NCBI GenBank assembly: GCA_008921705.1
Contig: VFFE01007105.1
Span: forward strand, 632,663 to 696,662
Source of the DNA: Burhinus oedicnemus
Lineage: Eukaryota; Chordata; Aves; Charadriiformes; Burhinidae
Length of the DNA stretch: 64,000 nt
Reading direction: 5' to 3'
Shown: positions 28,601 through 43,547 of the stretch, in pieces
Layout of the letters: each line of letters begins with the position of its first letter
How positions within the stretch are numbered: the first letter of the stretch is position 1
Position numbers and translations under genes: made by a program
The notes under the pieces: generated by a model
The model's input: only the letters and a program-made list of their open reading frames with translations
Told to the model about the DNA's origin: nothing
The model's database searches: none

Positions 28601-31600
28601 AGACCTTAAGGTATGACAATCAACCCATTTGCAGCACTGGAGTGTTATTCTGTGCTGTAAATCCCTGCCTACGAACACTGAGCCTATTTTTTTGAGCAGA
28701 TCTGGACGCTGGATTTGCTGGTATGCAAAAACTTATTTGTACCACATCATGTAAAGACAGCCCAAGGCTACGCCAGCCACAAAGGACAGAAGAGCAACAA
28801 GTAGCACCACCACTACAAGTATACGAAATCCTGTTTAAAATTCCTGCTGTTTTTTTCCAAATGTACCTCCCACCCTTGCAGACCCCTAGAGGTTGACAGG
28901 GCATTCAAAGACACTGTGCAGCTAATCACAAGATTGATGGTTGCAGCCGGTGGTTGTCCAGCATGCTCACTTGATAACATGTGCTAAAACACAACCTAGA
29001 TACCTTCATCTGTCCTAAACCCAGCGCATTATTCAGCCTTAAACCTCGTTCTGGAGCCTCTCTAATGACTTACGAGCTTTCATAACTTTCTCCCTGAATG
29101 CAGCAGGAAACCATTCACCATTGCTTACTAGCTCCAGATTTTACTTCTCCTACGTTGTGCTTTTTCTCTTCCCCAAAAAGCATTGCTTTATCATCCACTT
29201 TCTCCTCAAAAGTTCCTGTGCTCCCAAAACTCTATGGCTTTCCTCTTTCCCCCTTTCTTCTAGCCAAGTCTCAAGCTACTAAGAGGACAACTGCTGGCGT
29301 TACTCATGGAGACAACAATTCCTGTATGGGCAGGCAATTCAAGGGCAGTTGTTGTTTGCAACCCTCCCAGCTACGTGTGTAAAACAGGCCAAGGGAATCA
29401 GCAGGTTACTGTTTTCCTCTGCACTTGCAAACGTGAATTTTTCCTGCTATGAGATTTTGCGAGTGCCAAACGCTTTGCCAAAGATTTTCATATGATCTGG
29501 CTGGAGAGCAAGAAGTGCCAGACTTCTCATTGTAAACTAGGTTTCCAGCCCAGTTTTGTCCTCAGAAGTGATCCAAATGACTTTCAGGGGAATCTGACTT
29601 TGCAGTGATCTGCTGCACCCCCTGGTAGTACCTACAAGAGACCTGCAGTCTAAAATATCCTGAAATTAAGCCTATTTGGTTCTATACCTGTCTGGTCTGT
29701 CCTGTCATCCCTTACTCGAGCTGCTTTTCATCCTCTGCTATGCAACATGTTTTTCCCTTTTCCTCCTGTACTTGCATAAAAAAAACATAGATATAAAGGA
29801 AAGCAATTATTTTGCAAGTAAAACTAGAACCACCCAGGCTAAATCAGGCAGTTTTCTGGCACTGTCTTAAAAAAGCAGGGCTCAAAGTACAACAGAGAAA
29901 AAACCCAGCCTCCTCATTATGAAAGAGTGATGAGCTGAATAAGAAATACAAGAAAAAAAAAAATTGGAGAGAAGAGCAAAGTGAAAAGCGTTCAGGTTAA
30001 ACGGTCCTTGACAGGACCCTGAAGGAGCATAAACCTGCCGCAATAGTCCTGCAAGAAGAAGAGGGGTTACAGGCACCTTCTCTAAAGGCCCCAAAGGCTT
30101 TGCAGGCATCTGGTTCAAATTTCTTACCAAGAAAGACAGAGAGTGAAGGGGGCGGGGGGGAATATGCAAGAATAGAAATGAAGAGGCAAGCAAGCGACCT
30201 CAGCCAAGAGAGGAGAGGAGAACATGACAGCCCAAATGGCAGTTGTTTGCTCAGCACAGGACAACCGGCGAGTGGGCTGCCTCGTGGCAGCACACCCAGA
30301 AGCTCTGCGTGGAAAAGGCAGCTCTGTTTTGTAAACCCGAGGGGTGAATTTTCCCCTTCAGCCTCCCTTGCAGAGCTGCGGACAAACTGTGCCAGAACTC
30401 CACTTGCATATTTTTTGAAACGCCTGGTACTTATTTTTAAATATTAATTATCATTCATGGCAGCAAACCCATGCAGTTTCCCCCTTTGGGAGCACCTCGT
30501 TTGGTCCCAGGGCAGGTGTCTGGTCCCAGCCCACGCTGAACAAGTGTCTCACAGATGGAATAACAGATCCGGCCTCTTGCAGAGCTGATGGAAGGATTGA
30601 TTTTGTTGGAATAAAGTCCAACTGTGGGGTTGCGACATTAGACAGAATGGGCAAGAAACTTGCCTGGTAAAGCCGTCATGATCCTAGGCACCAAGGTTTG
30701 TTCCAAGACGTTGTTCAGACATTTGTGTACAAGTCTGAGATTCATTTATTCCCCTCCTTTGTTTTTCCCAGCTTCCAAAATCATCCTCCCAGCCTTTGCA
30801 AAATGTAGGGAAAGGTGGAAAGTTCAGCCAAGCTGAATGATCCATGGGTTTGGGCCTTAGAGTAAATGGGCTTGTTTGTTTAGTTGTTTGGTGTGGTTTT
30901 TTTAGAAAAAAAGGATAGCAGAAACCAAGACTGTTATTAAACCTACCGTGAACAGCACATTTACGACATCACACAAAAAAGGATATTAAATCTTTTCCCC
31001 TGAATCACAAAACAAAACAGCACTGGTCAATGTACTGAAAAGTTAAACTGGCCCAGAATATTTCAGTCTCCAAATAAAACAAAAATAGTCAGACAGACAG
31101 ATTTTTCTAATTCAGCCTTTCCAGCCAGCACCACAGATGAGATGTGCTAGCGACACAGGTGAGAATATTTTCTGCAATAAGATTATCATCTCAATCACAC
31201 TTGATACAAATCCATTTTTCAAACTCGTTATCGCCACTGGCTGCAGGGTCAGACTCATGGTGTCCTAGTCAACAAAATACTAAACACTATTTGTTATTCT
31301 GGGCCAGAATAACAGCATAAACTTTTTCATGCAGGCAGCCCAGGCTCCAGTTCCAGTCACTGATCTCTTGCTCTTAGCCCTGGCCAAACCTAGGAGAGAC
31401 ACAAGAGCTGCATTGTGAGTACCACAGGGGAAAAAAACAATTGTGCACTGGGGAGGCAGAAGCGAGCCAAGGTCTGGGTTCCCCGTTGGTGGTCATTGTA
31501 CATCACTGGGAAACAGCCGGTCATACATTTTAACCCGATTTTCCTAATCCATCGTGGCATATTTCCCAGATGAAGTGATGTAACCAAACAGGGCTGCTGA

Positions 31601-32637
31601 TGATGCAGGGTTGCCAAAAAGAGGGAGGGATCAGAGGGAGGGGAAGAGAGGCAGAGAACCAAAGCAAACATGGCATCTCCTTGGGATGTGGCATGATCTT
31701 CAGGGTGCATTGCAGAGAGAACAGTCTTCCCCTCGACTGCCACGGAGCTTGTCAAATTGCCTGGGAGGCTCAGAGGAAAGAGTCATCTTTCACACAATTT
31801 TACAAGGCAAAAGAAATCTTCATTTTTTGAACCATATCCCTTAAGCTTCTAAGCGAATCAAATCTCTGCTCCCACCTATCAAACCCTGCACAGAAGGGAG
31901 AGGAGAAGGAAGTGCACAAGGTCGAAGCCGACGTCTTGACTCCCAGAGGAAGGCTCGAGAGTGCCCAAATAAATTTGCAGGAGCTGACAACAGCAAAAGG
32001 GCATCTTCTTGTCCCTTTTCTTTCTTAACACATACTGAGCAAAAAAAATCAAGTGGTCAAATCCTTCTTATTTGTGAAAGGCCAGATCACCACTGGAGGT
32101 GGCTGGGTATAGCAAAACCTGCTTCAGCAGAAAAACAGAGACAAGCAGAATGGTTCCTTGTTCCCTTTAAAAAAAATAACCAGAGCTGGTCACGGAGTAA
32201 TTACTGAAGTAATTTTACATCCAAAACTGCTGAAGAGTCAAAACGCAGCACTGCTTTTGGAAAGGGGAGGGTTGACACCTCCCTGTGCGACACGCAGACC
32301 AGAAAGCTCTTCCGAATGCGGGTCGCTTGTAGCCGGTGTGAACTTTTACGTCCCACCAAATCATCTAGTCATAGCCCGCACGACACTTAGCTGGTTTTCC
32401 AAAGAACTGCTTAAAGAGAGAGGCTACAACAGACCCACAGCAAAGGCCGCTCCATATCCCAAGAGCATAAAAAGCAAAGCCAATACCTATTCCAGCCTCC
32501 CTCTACCCCGCTCATTTCTTCTGAAACCTTCTTTGCTCCCCGTTTTTCGGACAGAAAACAGACACACCTGGAAATAAGCATCAATGATAACAAACAGAGG
32601 AACCAGTTCAGCTCATTGACCATTCTAAGCAGCGTCA

Positions 32638-32943
<306 letters not shown>

Positions 32944-33002
32944 TCAGCCAAAGTAAAACAATTTTCCTCCATTCCAATCCATAACAATTTCACCCTCCCG
33001 TG

Positions 33003-33152
33003 GCGTAATCCAGTCTGCGACCATTTCTACAGACCGCCGTCCCGCTCCTAACCATGCCACGCAAGCGAGCACCGCGTGCGGATGTTCAGCACCTCTCAGG
33101 TCCCACGCGCGGGAAAAGCAACACCTCCCCTGCCACCGCCACCGCCACGCCG
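33003..33152 (-). promoter_or_regulatory. CpG-dense patch just upstream of the SH3 exon, candidate alternative promoter
   Basis: I count 17 CpG dinucleotides in about 150 nt, against sparse CpG in the flanks. Clusters include ACCGCGTGCGG, CCACGCGCGGG and CACCGCCACCGCCACGCCG. It ends roughly 140 nt upstream (on the gene strand) of the SH3 exon acceptor. Local CpG retention in an otherwise depleted intron is the usual sign of an unmethylated promoter or regulatory element. No TATA box or initiator can be assigned with confidence. It could also be a chance GC-rich patch. Confidence 0.4.
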
Positions 33153-33383
33153 TATTATGAGCATGCACATCTCTCAAGGTACATGGCTTTCAGGTACAAT
33201 TTGGTTAGCATAATGTAGAGCTGGGAGTTCCCAAAAAATGGCAAAACCAAGCGATGGTGTCCTGCAAAGGAATTTATGTTTCGGAGCAAGTTTGCTCACT
33301 TAAAGGATCAAATGCTCACTCAAGGCTCAGAAGGCTTTCCATGCAAATCCAAGCAAAGTTTGCAAACATATTTAAAAGATGAC

Positions 33384-33407
33384 TTTTTTTTTTTTTTTTT
33401 TTTTTTT
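33384..33407. repeat. T(24) homopolymer
   Basis: There is an uninterrupted run of 24 T about 0.5 kb upstream of the SH3 exon. On the minus (gene) strand it is poly-A. No clear retrotransposon body is attached to it. Confidence 0.95.
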
Positions 33408-33790
33408 AAACTGAGAGTTCAGTATTCGTTTAGTGCTGGTGATGTACCAACATCCTTTGCTTTTGAATTCTTCAAGCTCCACAGCAGGTAAGAAGGGCAG
33501 CGTGGCACCCTGCTGACCTGGTTCAGACCTGACCTGGAGCACAGCCCAGCTCCACGGCACATTCAAACCTCGCTCTGCTCACCAGAACCCTGCCGGCACT
33601 GGCTGCTGTGACAGCCTTCAGAGTGCAGATACCTGCCCACTAGAAACTGGAGTGAGGCCAGACTTGTGTCCGACAGGACCTACTGAACATCTGTCTGTCC
33701 ACATGGAGCATACGGTTCCCTTAGAGCTGGACCAGCACCACGGTGGGGACCTAACTGGTTCTCATTTTCACTGCAAGCCACCTAGTTTTT

Positions 33791-33803
33791 ATATATATAT
33801 ATA
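33791..33803. repeat. (AT)n microsatellite, short
   Basis: An ATATATATATATA run in upstream intronic sequence. Confidence 0.9.
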
Positions 33804-35286
33804 AAACTCCTGCTTAATGCTTGCAGGAAGGACTCATCCAAACACTGATGCTTGTGCATACACAAGACAAATAATCCATCCATGCCTGGGACACCCGCTG
33901 CTCCTCAGAATGACAGTCATGTATTTTTTAACAGAATAATAAATTGTGTTTATGTTTTGTCCACTGCAGGAATTCTGCACTGAACAGTAATATTGCCCTA
34001 GCAAATACAGACTTTACCCATATGCTTATGAGCTTGTAAGAGCCATCCTGAACCTTGTTCATTAATTCTGCCGTCTGAGACGCACTGAATATGCACTTGG
34101 GCACGCCTCCAAATCACAGTTTCAGCTCACAAAGGAAGAGCTCAGCGCTGCAACCATTACAGACCTTCCACATGGCAAGACTTTAACAGCCGCAGATATC
34201 CTTTCCATTTAGGCAAGCAATACAAAGCATAAAGACAATAACCCGGCGCAGCGGTTATGTAAGTGCAGAAGCACTGGGAATGGTTAGAGTGCTCTTAACG
34301 GCTCTTTTATAAGTCTGGCTTACCAAAATGCCTGCAAATAATGACCTGCACAGTTAGAACCTGCAGTAAACCTTCTAGCACTGCTGCAGGGTTCTCAGCA
34401 CAAACATGTAAGAGCGTTCAAGTCCCTACAGGCAATTCAGTCAACAGATTAAAGGACCTGATTTACCATTTTCCTTGAACTGACTTTCCTTTAAGAAATC
34501 AAGCTCCTTAGGTTTGTGACAATTGCAGTTGCACTTTCAGCTCTCCAATTATTAGTACGTAAAGCAGCAAGATCTAAGAGAGCCTAACTTGACACTTAGT
34601 CCCTTTCATCCTCAAATCCAAGATGTATCTATCTAGCGGACCTCTTGTTCCTGCAGTAGATAAAGTAAAACAATGTTCTTCCTACTTCCATTTTGACAAA
34701 TTGTCCTTTCTAATTCAAAATCAGCAGTAAAAGAAACATGGCTTCTTCGTATATCATATAGGGGATTTCTAGACAGGAGCCCCACAAGATCAGCAGACAG
34801 AAACCAAAGGCATGGGTTGATAACAAGCTCTCATCGAAGAGTCAAGCAATGGACCTAATCGATGTGCTAAACTTATCGTAGAGAGCATCTACTGTATTAG
34901 TGTGGGTTTATGTCACGTTTGGGCTTTTGATGGAGAGCTGCGAGGAGCTAGGCACCAGAGGATCCCATCCAAACGAGCGGCAGCTGAAGCCAGATGGTGT
35001 AGCACCCTCAGTTCACCCCAGCTCTGGGCCCTCGCTTAGCAAAGTAGGGTAGCTACATCTGGAAAAATAACAGTTATCAAGATTGATTTCTGTTTCCAGT
35101 GCAACAACTGAATGTTCAACCCAGTTAGTGATATGTTTCAGTGCTTCCTCGCAACACCTCGCATCGATTTAAATCAAGGTTTCTAGATGCTTTCATAAAT
35201 GTAGATCAGTTTAAACCACAAAGAACCCCAAGACAGATCTGGAAAGAACGAAGACTTCTCAGCTGAAGAAACCCACCTCAATATAT

Positions 35287-35580
35287 TCAAGACCAGTTTA
35301 CAGTCATCTGTTCTTCTGCCAGGACTGAGCTCTTCTCCTTCATTAGTGTTTCCCCTTTGCCGTATTTACGGACACTGTCCGGCCTGTGGCCTCCCCTGTT
35401 AAACAAGCTCTGCTCTTTCAGCCTTGTCTTGGCAGACGCTCTTCCTTCCCCTGAGCATTTCACCAGCCCTTTTAGCCATCTAGATATTTTGTCTACATCT
35501 TTCTTGAACATAGATGGCCAGAACTGTAAATACTATTCCCAGAGAGACCTTACCAGAGATTTGTGAAACAGCATGAAATA
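35287..35580 (-). mobile_element. Ancient CR1 ORF2 fragment, same strand as ARHGEF9
   Basis: On the minus strand the frame begins FKKDVDKI, the degenerate equivalent of the CR1 motif [15 protein letters not shown], and continues through a KGLVKCSGE segment. On the + strand this appears as TTTTGTCTACATCTTTCTTG followed by CCAGAACTGTAAATACTATT, a familiar ancient-CR1 pattern. It is heavily diverged; edges are approximate. Confidence 0.65.
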
Positions 35581-37286
35581 TTTCTTACAGTGTCATGGAA
35601 ATCTCGCAGTAATACATAACTCCCCCTTTTCCCACAGCTACCTCCCACCAGTGGCTCGCTGTGATCCTGCATTTTGCTTACCCAAATAAATGAGGTAGAG
35701 TACATTCTCTTTGTCTAGAAAATCAGTTGTCTTGTCAAAAAAGAAATCAGGTTGGCCTGACACGCATTCCTTTTGTCAATGCCATTGGGTATTTTAGTCC
35801 ATTTTTCACTGATGATGAACCAGGAACAGAACTATTACGCAGAAGCCGTGTTTCTGCTTTTTCTGCTCTAGCTGACATAGACTTTGCTGTCACTTCACAC
35901 ACAGGCAGTTCTGGGCACGAACTGCCACTGAAACGTCACTGAAACCAAACTTCAGAGGGACTGTGTTTTAGAGCCTCCCAGCCTACTTTGCAAAGTGCGT
36001 TTCCCAGCCTGAGGCACAAAATCCCAGCTCCAAGGAGCACGGCTTGGCCAGCGGCAAGGGCTGGCAGGGACCTGCAGAAGGCCAGAAGAGCAGAGGGGCG
36101 CGCTCGGCCTTTTTCTGCTGTTAACACAAAGATCTGGAAGCTGCTTTCGGTGGATGTCAGGAGCTGAGGTGGCTTTACAAAGTGCTTCTTGATACTCAAG
36201 GAGAAAGGCTGTAAGTTCTTGGTTTTCACTGTCTAGTGCCAGCAGATAGAAGAAAGGCCCCTTTAGCTGGTCCTTTCCAGCCCCTGGTCCATATCGTTAG
36301 CCCAAGAAAGCGATCCACGTGCCAGGAAGGCTGCAAACAAGCCTTGGCCTTCCAAAATACAAATACAGTTCAGCCTGGGAAAAAAGAATGGCAGCGGGAT
36401 GGCAGAATTTGAGTTCCAGCCATCGCACGTGCTGGGTCCATTGAGAGACTGTCCGAGCCTAAAATGGAAAGATCCAGTTTAATTTATTTTGCAAGACATC
36501 TTGCTGCATCTGTGCAGCTGTCCGACTCTTTCAGGGCAGGGATACAGAGACAGAACCTGACATCTACAGCAGCAAGAGATGATGAACTAGAAAAAGGTCA
36601 GGATAAAATATTATTTTCTGAGAGAATTCAACATAGGAGCTCTTCAATCCAGAAAGTTCACCCCTCTTGGTTTCAAATCTGGGTCTTAGCACTGTGGTCA
36701 GACATACTTGACCAAAGAACTTGAAAGGGACATATCTCCCATAATTTTACATGTCTACCACACAGCATCTGAGATAGTCATCTGCACTCCTTTATAACCA
36801 GTGAAGAGAAAGAGACACATCTGGAGTGTGATTCATCTCGGCTATTTCAGTTGTCTACCTTCGAGTGAGGTGAATCATACCCTAGAAATTACTATTTCTC
36901 TGTGTTTAATTGGGTGATGCAGAAATTTACACTTCTAACATCTTACGTTCATCCCATCTACAATTTGGCCATCACTAAAAAGGGGTAACAAAGAACTGGA
37001 TTTAACAATAATAATCACAACAAGAATAGTCAAATATCAAATCACTCTCTCCCCGATACAGCAGTTTCTTATTATGCAAAGGTTGTTGTAAATCAAATTA
37101 TGTTCTCCGTGCCCACCAGAAGAATGCACAAAATCTCAGCCTTGTAAATTTACAATAACAAGGACTCATAAGTCCTCATCATAGGGAAAAGTGTCCTACT
37201 CATAAGAGGAGGGAGGCAGCTAGAAGAAATGCAATAGGTGATAATGTACGTTTGGTTTTGACATACCCTGAATACTGCTTGTCTCC

Positions 37287-37330
37287 CAGGTGAAAGTCCT
37301 ACTTCCATTAAAATCAATTATTCTTGTCAG
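37287..37330. repeat. Possible ancient palindromic interspersed repeat
   Basis: CAGGTGAAAGTCCTACTTCC ATTAAAATCAATTATTCTTG resembles one arm of an old palindromic repeat (GTGAAATCCTGGCCCCATTG AAGTCAATGG). It is short; confidence is low. Confidence 0.3.
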
Positions 37331-40300
37331 TTCGTTGTTCAAACTAAAGAGGCCAAAGAAAGAAGTTCCTCGACGCTTTCACCATGTAACATCAGTGCAG
37401 GAGAAATGCCCGAGAGCATTTCTTAACAACAGACCCGAGAATAATTTTTACTGTTTTACAGGAGGCTTCAGAGCACTGCCAACCACTTTCTGTCTGGGGT
37501 GAAGATAAAACTTTCTCAGTGGGCAGAAGACCAGATTAACTACTGGGATGTTGCCCATAGTCTAGGGACCAGAGTCACTGTTCATCATGGGTCCTTCTTT
37601 GTCTCCTAGCAAACGCCTGGTCACGGCCAAAGGTAAGTACCAGGACAGACAGATGAGGGGCCACTTCTGTGTCCCAGCACCACAAAGAAATTGACTTAAT
37701 GAGGAAAAGAAAAGGGGAAAAAAGACAATGCTCTCTCTAATGACGTGCACAGCTGACCCATTTCTGGAACACACACTAAGAACTGGGGTATTATCACTGT
37801 ATCGCCAGGATCACAGGCGTCAGCCTTCCCAGGGATTTTCAAACAGGTTTCCAAAGCGCTCTGTAAACCTCCAATAATTCAGTCACAAACCCTCACTCTA
37901 AAGACGCTTATTTAAGACACTCCTAACGCTCATGTACAACAGGTGAATGCTTTCACAATAGCAAGTAAAGTCAGTGGAAAGGAATTAAATCATTCCTACT
38001 TAAGGTCCGTGTGGATTTTCCTCTCTCTTCTAGTCTGGTATTATTTCCAGGATGGAACGTGGCCACTGGAAATACTGAATTACATTAGAGGTGCTGCCAA
38101 AATAAAATGACAACAACAACAAACAGTAAAAAAGGGTTTCAGAGGACTCCGCAAGTCACGACCTGCGGGACGCAGTACCGTCAGTGCGTGCCAGCCGAGA
38201 GCTCCCGACCCTGGCACACCATGGCATGCCATGGCAGGGATGCTGAAGGTTGTACCACAGTAAACATGTCGTGGTACATCGTTGCAAAACCTCTGCTGAG
38301 CTCACCTAACTGTGACTGTCCTCACTAGTGCCATGAAAGCTCAGAAATGCCCATCTGGCAAATGATCCTGACTGTCTCCTTCTTCCTCTACAATTTCCAA
38401 AGACCTCAGCCAAAGTGGAGGGATTAATGCCACAGGGGAAGCTTCCAAGGAATATAATAAGAGAGGAGCTCAAAAGTGGTAGTTTGACTCTGGAATTTGC
38501 AATATTTTTTTTCTCTGGCCATGGCTTTGTGGCACTGCTATCAAGACAAAATGACTCTCCCTGCCAAAGTATGCAGGAGAATAAAAATGGAAGGAATAAC
38601 AGGAACAACAATACCCTGTTACATGACAGGGTAGAATCACTCTGCCTAACGCCATTACTAGAGCGAGCCTGGAGCAAACCCGTGCGACCCCAAGGAGAGG
38701 AGGGGAAGGGGGACGTCATGAAAGACCCTCCTGCAGCAGCAGGTCCCACACACCTCGTCACCTCCTATCTCGCGGTGGATATCTATAGCACATCCACATC
38801 AAGAAAAGCCCAGCATCACCACCTAGGATATTTTTCTAAAGTACATTACAGAAAGTGACCTCTAAAACAAGGTTTACAACTGTTTCCAGGCTACTGCAGG
38901 GTTTACATCTACCAGCCATGAACCAGCTGCGTCACTGGCAAAGAGACTTTGCTCCAGCTCTACAAGATGGGACCTCTTGGAAGAAGAGTTTGGGGAATGG
39001 GTGAGCCTCTGCCTCCGATGTATCTGGTGCATTTTCCCTGACTTTGCTCCCTTCCAACGCCACTATGCACAGTTGCAGGCCAACATCTGCTCCTTCACAG
39101 CAACTGCCCGCAGTGAGGCAGCCGAGTATGAAACACGTTTCAGTGAAATCAGCCACTATTGCAAAATTTTGCTAAGTATTCCCAACTAATCAACACTTAC
39201 TGGCTTCTTAGGGGCCAACTTGAAAAAGAAATCAGGGACGTACTGGTTCCTGGAGACTGAAATGGGCACAAAATAGCAGAAATCTTTTCAGGTGGTTGAT
39301 GTGGTTTGAGGCTAGGCCACACAAACCACTATTACCTATCCATACCTCTCCCACAAGATTCTGCATTGAGTTTCCAGCACAGAGTTTCTCACTAGTCCAA
39401 AATTCACTTAATGAAGAGCCACCTTCTCAAAAAAACCCCAAAGAAATCTACCACAGATCACCATCTCCTTAGAAAATTCTAAGTACCTACAAGTTTCTAG
39501 GACCATGGCCTCCGGGTAATATGAATAATCTTAAGACAAGGTTATATTTCTCTATTAGATCTTCTATTAATGCATCAATAGAGTTATATTAGGAAAAAAA
39601 AAAAGCTCTGGGTAGTTCTCTTTCAAATCAGCATTACATAAACTATGTACTCTTCCACAGGAGCGCGACGGCAGGAACAGGGAGCAGGCTGCGAAGGGGA
39701 GATGGAGAAACGTGGTGAGACTACGCCATTTGTTCAAATTGTTCTTGTACAGACATGCCCTCTATTCAGACAACATAAAAGCACTGTAAAATAACAATAG
39801 CATTTCCCATTGTATTCAACAGGCCCTTCCATAACGGCAGCAGCCAAAACATCTTCAAACAAGAACGTGCAGAGAGCTGGCGTTCAGAGTAAAGAAATCA
39901 ATGCTCAGAGTAACCCCAGCAGAACAGGAGACGCAAACGCTCTGCAAACCTCCAGCCAAACGAGAATACCACTTTGCTTCCCGTGTTCCCAGAAGAAAGG
40001 CACCTCACGCTGCTTTACCCTCTTGTGTTTTAATTGCATTGCTCCCTCACAAGCAGTAACGCTTACAACACAGACTGATAGGGCTGTTAATCACGGGGCC
40101 ATTTGTTGCAACAGCAGTGCTGCCATCTTAAAGATGTCCCGAGGAGGGCATTCGTAGATGTGCTGAGATCCTCGTAGGTCTCCCCCATGAAAACCACGTA
40201 TACGGTACGAGCATGGGAGCGGTGTGATGGGGTGCTCACCTGAGCTGCACTGACAACAGAAGACGCAGTCCAAGTTTCAGCCCCAAATTTCGCTGGTTTT

Positions 40301-40559
40301 CACAACTAGGACAGGTTCACTCAGTTGACAGAGCAGACAGAAAGGAAGCGTACAAGAAAATGTCACCCCACTCCATCATGTTGTACTTTTGCTCTTGTAT
40401 AATCTCCCGATAGTTCCTTTGATTGTGTATTTATTTTTAAACCTCTCGTCAGAAATTATACAAACTGAATAATGCCAAATCATAGTGAATTCGCCGCACG
40501 GCTCATTCACAAAACAAATGGGAGGGCATTTCCACTTGATTTGCTTATTCTCTGAAGAG

Positions 40560-41260
40560 GTGCAATCACACAAAGGTTAAGCACGAGGCAAAGAATTTCC
40601 CTTTCTGCTTTCAAGCCCTTTGATGAATTTGACTAATGGCTGGATTTCAGCTGAAAGAGGCTGATTGGAGCGAGAGAGCCTCTGATATCCCCATATTCTG
40701 GAAAGACTGTCACACTTGGTTGGAAGCTTTATATATATATCTAAAGGTGGAGAATCAGTAGAGACTTAAAGGTTCATTAGGACTGGGTTATTGTATTTTT
40801 CATTGATTTAAATTTTCTTGAAAGGACATCGCCTGGCACACATGAAATCACCTGGCCTCATACAGGGTACAGTAGTAGACTCCAAGGTATGGCATTAGTC
40901 TTATTCTCCACCTTATTATGGTTATTGTCCATGTCATTCCTATTAATAATAATAGTTGCAACACAGAGCTGCGTACGGTAATTGGAGAGCTGAGAGTGCC
41001 TATAAAACCAAGGCAGCAATGAGGAAAAGGACTAGTAACAAGACAGAGTTACCCCAATAAAGCACTGCCCATGCGGTTTTTAATTGGCTCTGGAGCACCG
41101 GCGAGCCCTCGGCTTTGATGGTGCATATGTCACCATAATTGCTTTCCAATCCCTTTTGTGTACTGGGCACATTAAGCCTCCCCTCGCCTGATGACATATC
41201 TTTCATGTACAGTAATTACAAATAACCACTAACCATAATCTTTTAACTCAGATAAATTAT
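40560..41260. other. Repeat-free stretch, candidate conserved noncoding element
   Basis: Segments such as TAATGGCTGGATTTCAGCTG, GGTTTTTAATTGGCTCTGGA and GCATATGTCACCATAATTGC have no recognised repeat or coding content and resemble enhancer-like noncoding DNA. This is inference from texture only. Confidence 0.25.
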
Positions 41261-43547
41261 GAGATCGGTTCTAGGACTCAAAGTTTAAACTGCTCCGGGG
41301 AAAACAGCACCTTTTGTCAAACACAGCCAGAGCAGCTCACAGCGCCTTACTGACTCGGGGCCAACACAGCCTGTCAGCATGAATCCCTCATCACAGCACA
41401 CGGAAAACAAATGTCTGAATACTCTTCAAGATGCAAACCTAAAATACCTGAGCAAATCCCAAGTCTTCTGACTATAGAAGGGACTCCTCACATTCCTGAA
41501 CGAAGGCCGTAACTGCCTCAAAGCCCTAGAGCCGTACTGGAAATCCTTCCTGTGATCACAGGGCCAGAGCTGTGCTTTGATTTATGCCCGGTTTAATCTT
41601 ACTGGGCTGAGGCTGCAATAGGCAGTGATGAGGGGGGGAAGCAGTCAGGATTACCGAGCAATGTTTCCAGCGTTAATAAAGCACCAGCCCAGCCCCACTG
41701 CTCACTGCGGCAGCAAACATCGTGCCAGATAACATCGAAGCATTGTGTACAGACCGCTGCAGGACTCGGGAAAAGATTGATACAGTTATCTCTCAATTAC
41801 CCAAGGTGCAGAATAACACAGATAAGCAAAACGGATATTACAAAATAGATATAAATTAGGCTCTAGGAATATACGGTGAGGGGCAAGAGGCTGCTGTGGA
41901 GCCCCGAGCCCTGAGCTAAGGGACCCAGCGAGGAGGTACAGCACAGAGTGCTCAGCTGCACAGAGATCGTCCTGAGCATCCCTATGCCCATGGCATAGCT
42001 CATCCGCAACCTCGAAAGCCATTCATGGATAACCAAGACTTGACTGGAAATGCCAATTCTAGACTCGTTTTGCCCAAGAAGCCTGTCCTTATTGAAACCC
42101 AAAAGCAAAAGACTTCTCTCCCACGGAGCAGACTGGCTGAGTGTGGGCAAGCTGAGTTCATCTGAGCAACGGAATAGTTTTTTGCAGGGAGGGAAGATAA
42201 AATTGTAATCGCTCTGAGGAAAGCAAGAGCGCTTGATGGTTTAGAGATTATTTATTTTAAAACGTACATCACCTGTTACTCTGGGGCATGGGAGTTTCCA
42301 AGGCAAAAAGGAATTAAGGAGCAAATTACACAGATTATTCCCAGCGGATTGCATTATTCAACACGACACAGTTACTTACAAAGGCAACAGCACACCGATC
42401 TGCTCATCCCAGGTGTGGGGTCTTTACTCCTGAGGCTGCAGAAGAACTGCTATCAGCCACCACAAAACTGGTGACACACAGCTAAGCCATCCCGGCTCCA
42501 CTTAGCAGAGGGCAATGGCACACAGACACACCGCTGCACACACACAGGCACATACACCCGGACTGCCGAGCACAGAACTTCACTTATCTAGAATCAGGCA
42601 TTCGTAGTGAAATGAATAAAGTGACAGGGCCAGAACTAATGAAAGCGTAAGTAGACACTTTATCCTATAAAAGCTGACACAGTTGGCCAGGGTCTAAAAA
42701 TCATGAAAGGAAATTAATTCAAATGTAGGGCTGTTAATAAAAACCAGAAACATTATTTCTGGGTGGCCAAGTACAAGGAACAGGCAGCAAGAACCCCTTC
42801 ATGACATCAATCACTGCAATGTGTTTTAAAACACCTTTTAAAAATGAAGTGGATGCCTGGATTACGTCACGTTAGACCACAATGTATTAAAACACATTGA
42901 CAGTAATAAACTTAGTACAGCATAATTCCCATATTTTGGTATTGTAGTATGATGCCAAAATGATAACGTTAAAAAAAAGAGAGAGATTTTTAGTAAGTGA
43001 TGAAAACTTGGAACTTAAAAAGTAGTGGCTGTTATCAGTGCAAATCAGTGCCCAGGCTGGATTAAGTCCAGATGAATGTATTACACTGATCCCACTCACG
43101 GCTCAGGCTCCTTATTTGCTGTTCTGATCTCTTGATTTCTTAGTTTAAGTCACTGCAGCCCACATCTAATACAGCCAAGGAGCGGCTTGGTGGCAGATGA
43201 GCACATAGAGGGGAATGCCACCCACAAATTGTTTTGCAAACCCTGACCTTACAGAAAAGTTTAACTAAACACAAGCTCAAAGTGAGCAATGGCTGGAGAA
43301 ACAACACAAGACCCCCAGAAACCACCCTTGGCTTCGGATGACTTTGCAGGGGCAGTAACAGCCGCGGCTCAGCCGGCTGCCAGCCAAGCCAGGGGAAAGT
43401 GGAGCCTGTCCAGCTGCTCTAATGCAAACCAAGAGCCATCCAGTGAAAATCCCATTGCTTCTGTCTCAGGCAGCAAGAGGAAAAACCAGGATGAGGACCC
43501 AGACTAAGAAATGGCCAGACAAAGCCTCTGGCCCCTAAATTATTATC

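Noticed and set aside
38306..38858. Opposed frames of about 150 residues on both strands
   Set aside because: No homology recognised, no splice signals in register, ordinary upstream sequence.
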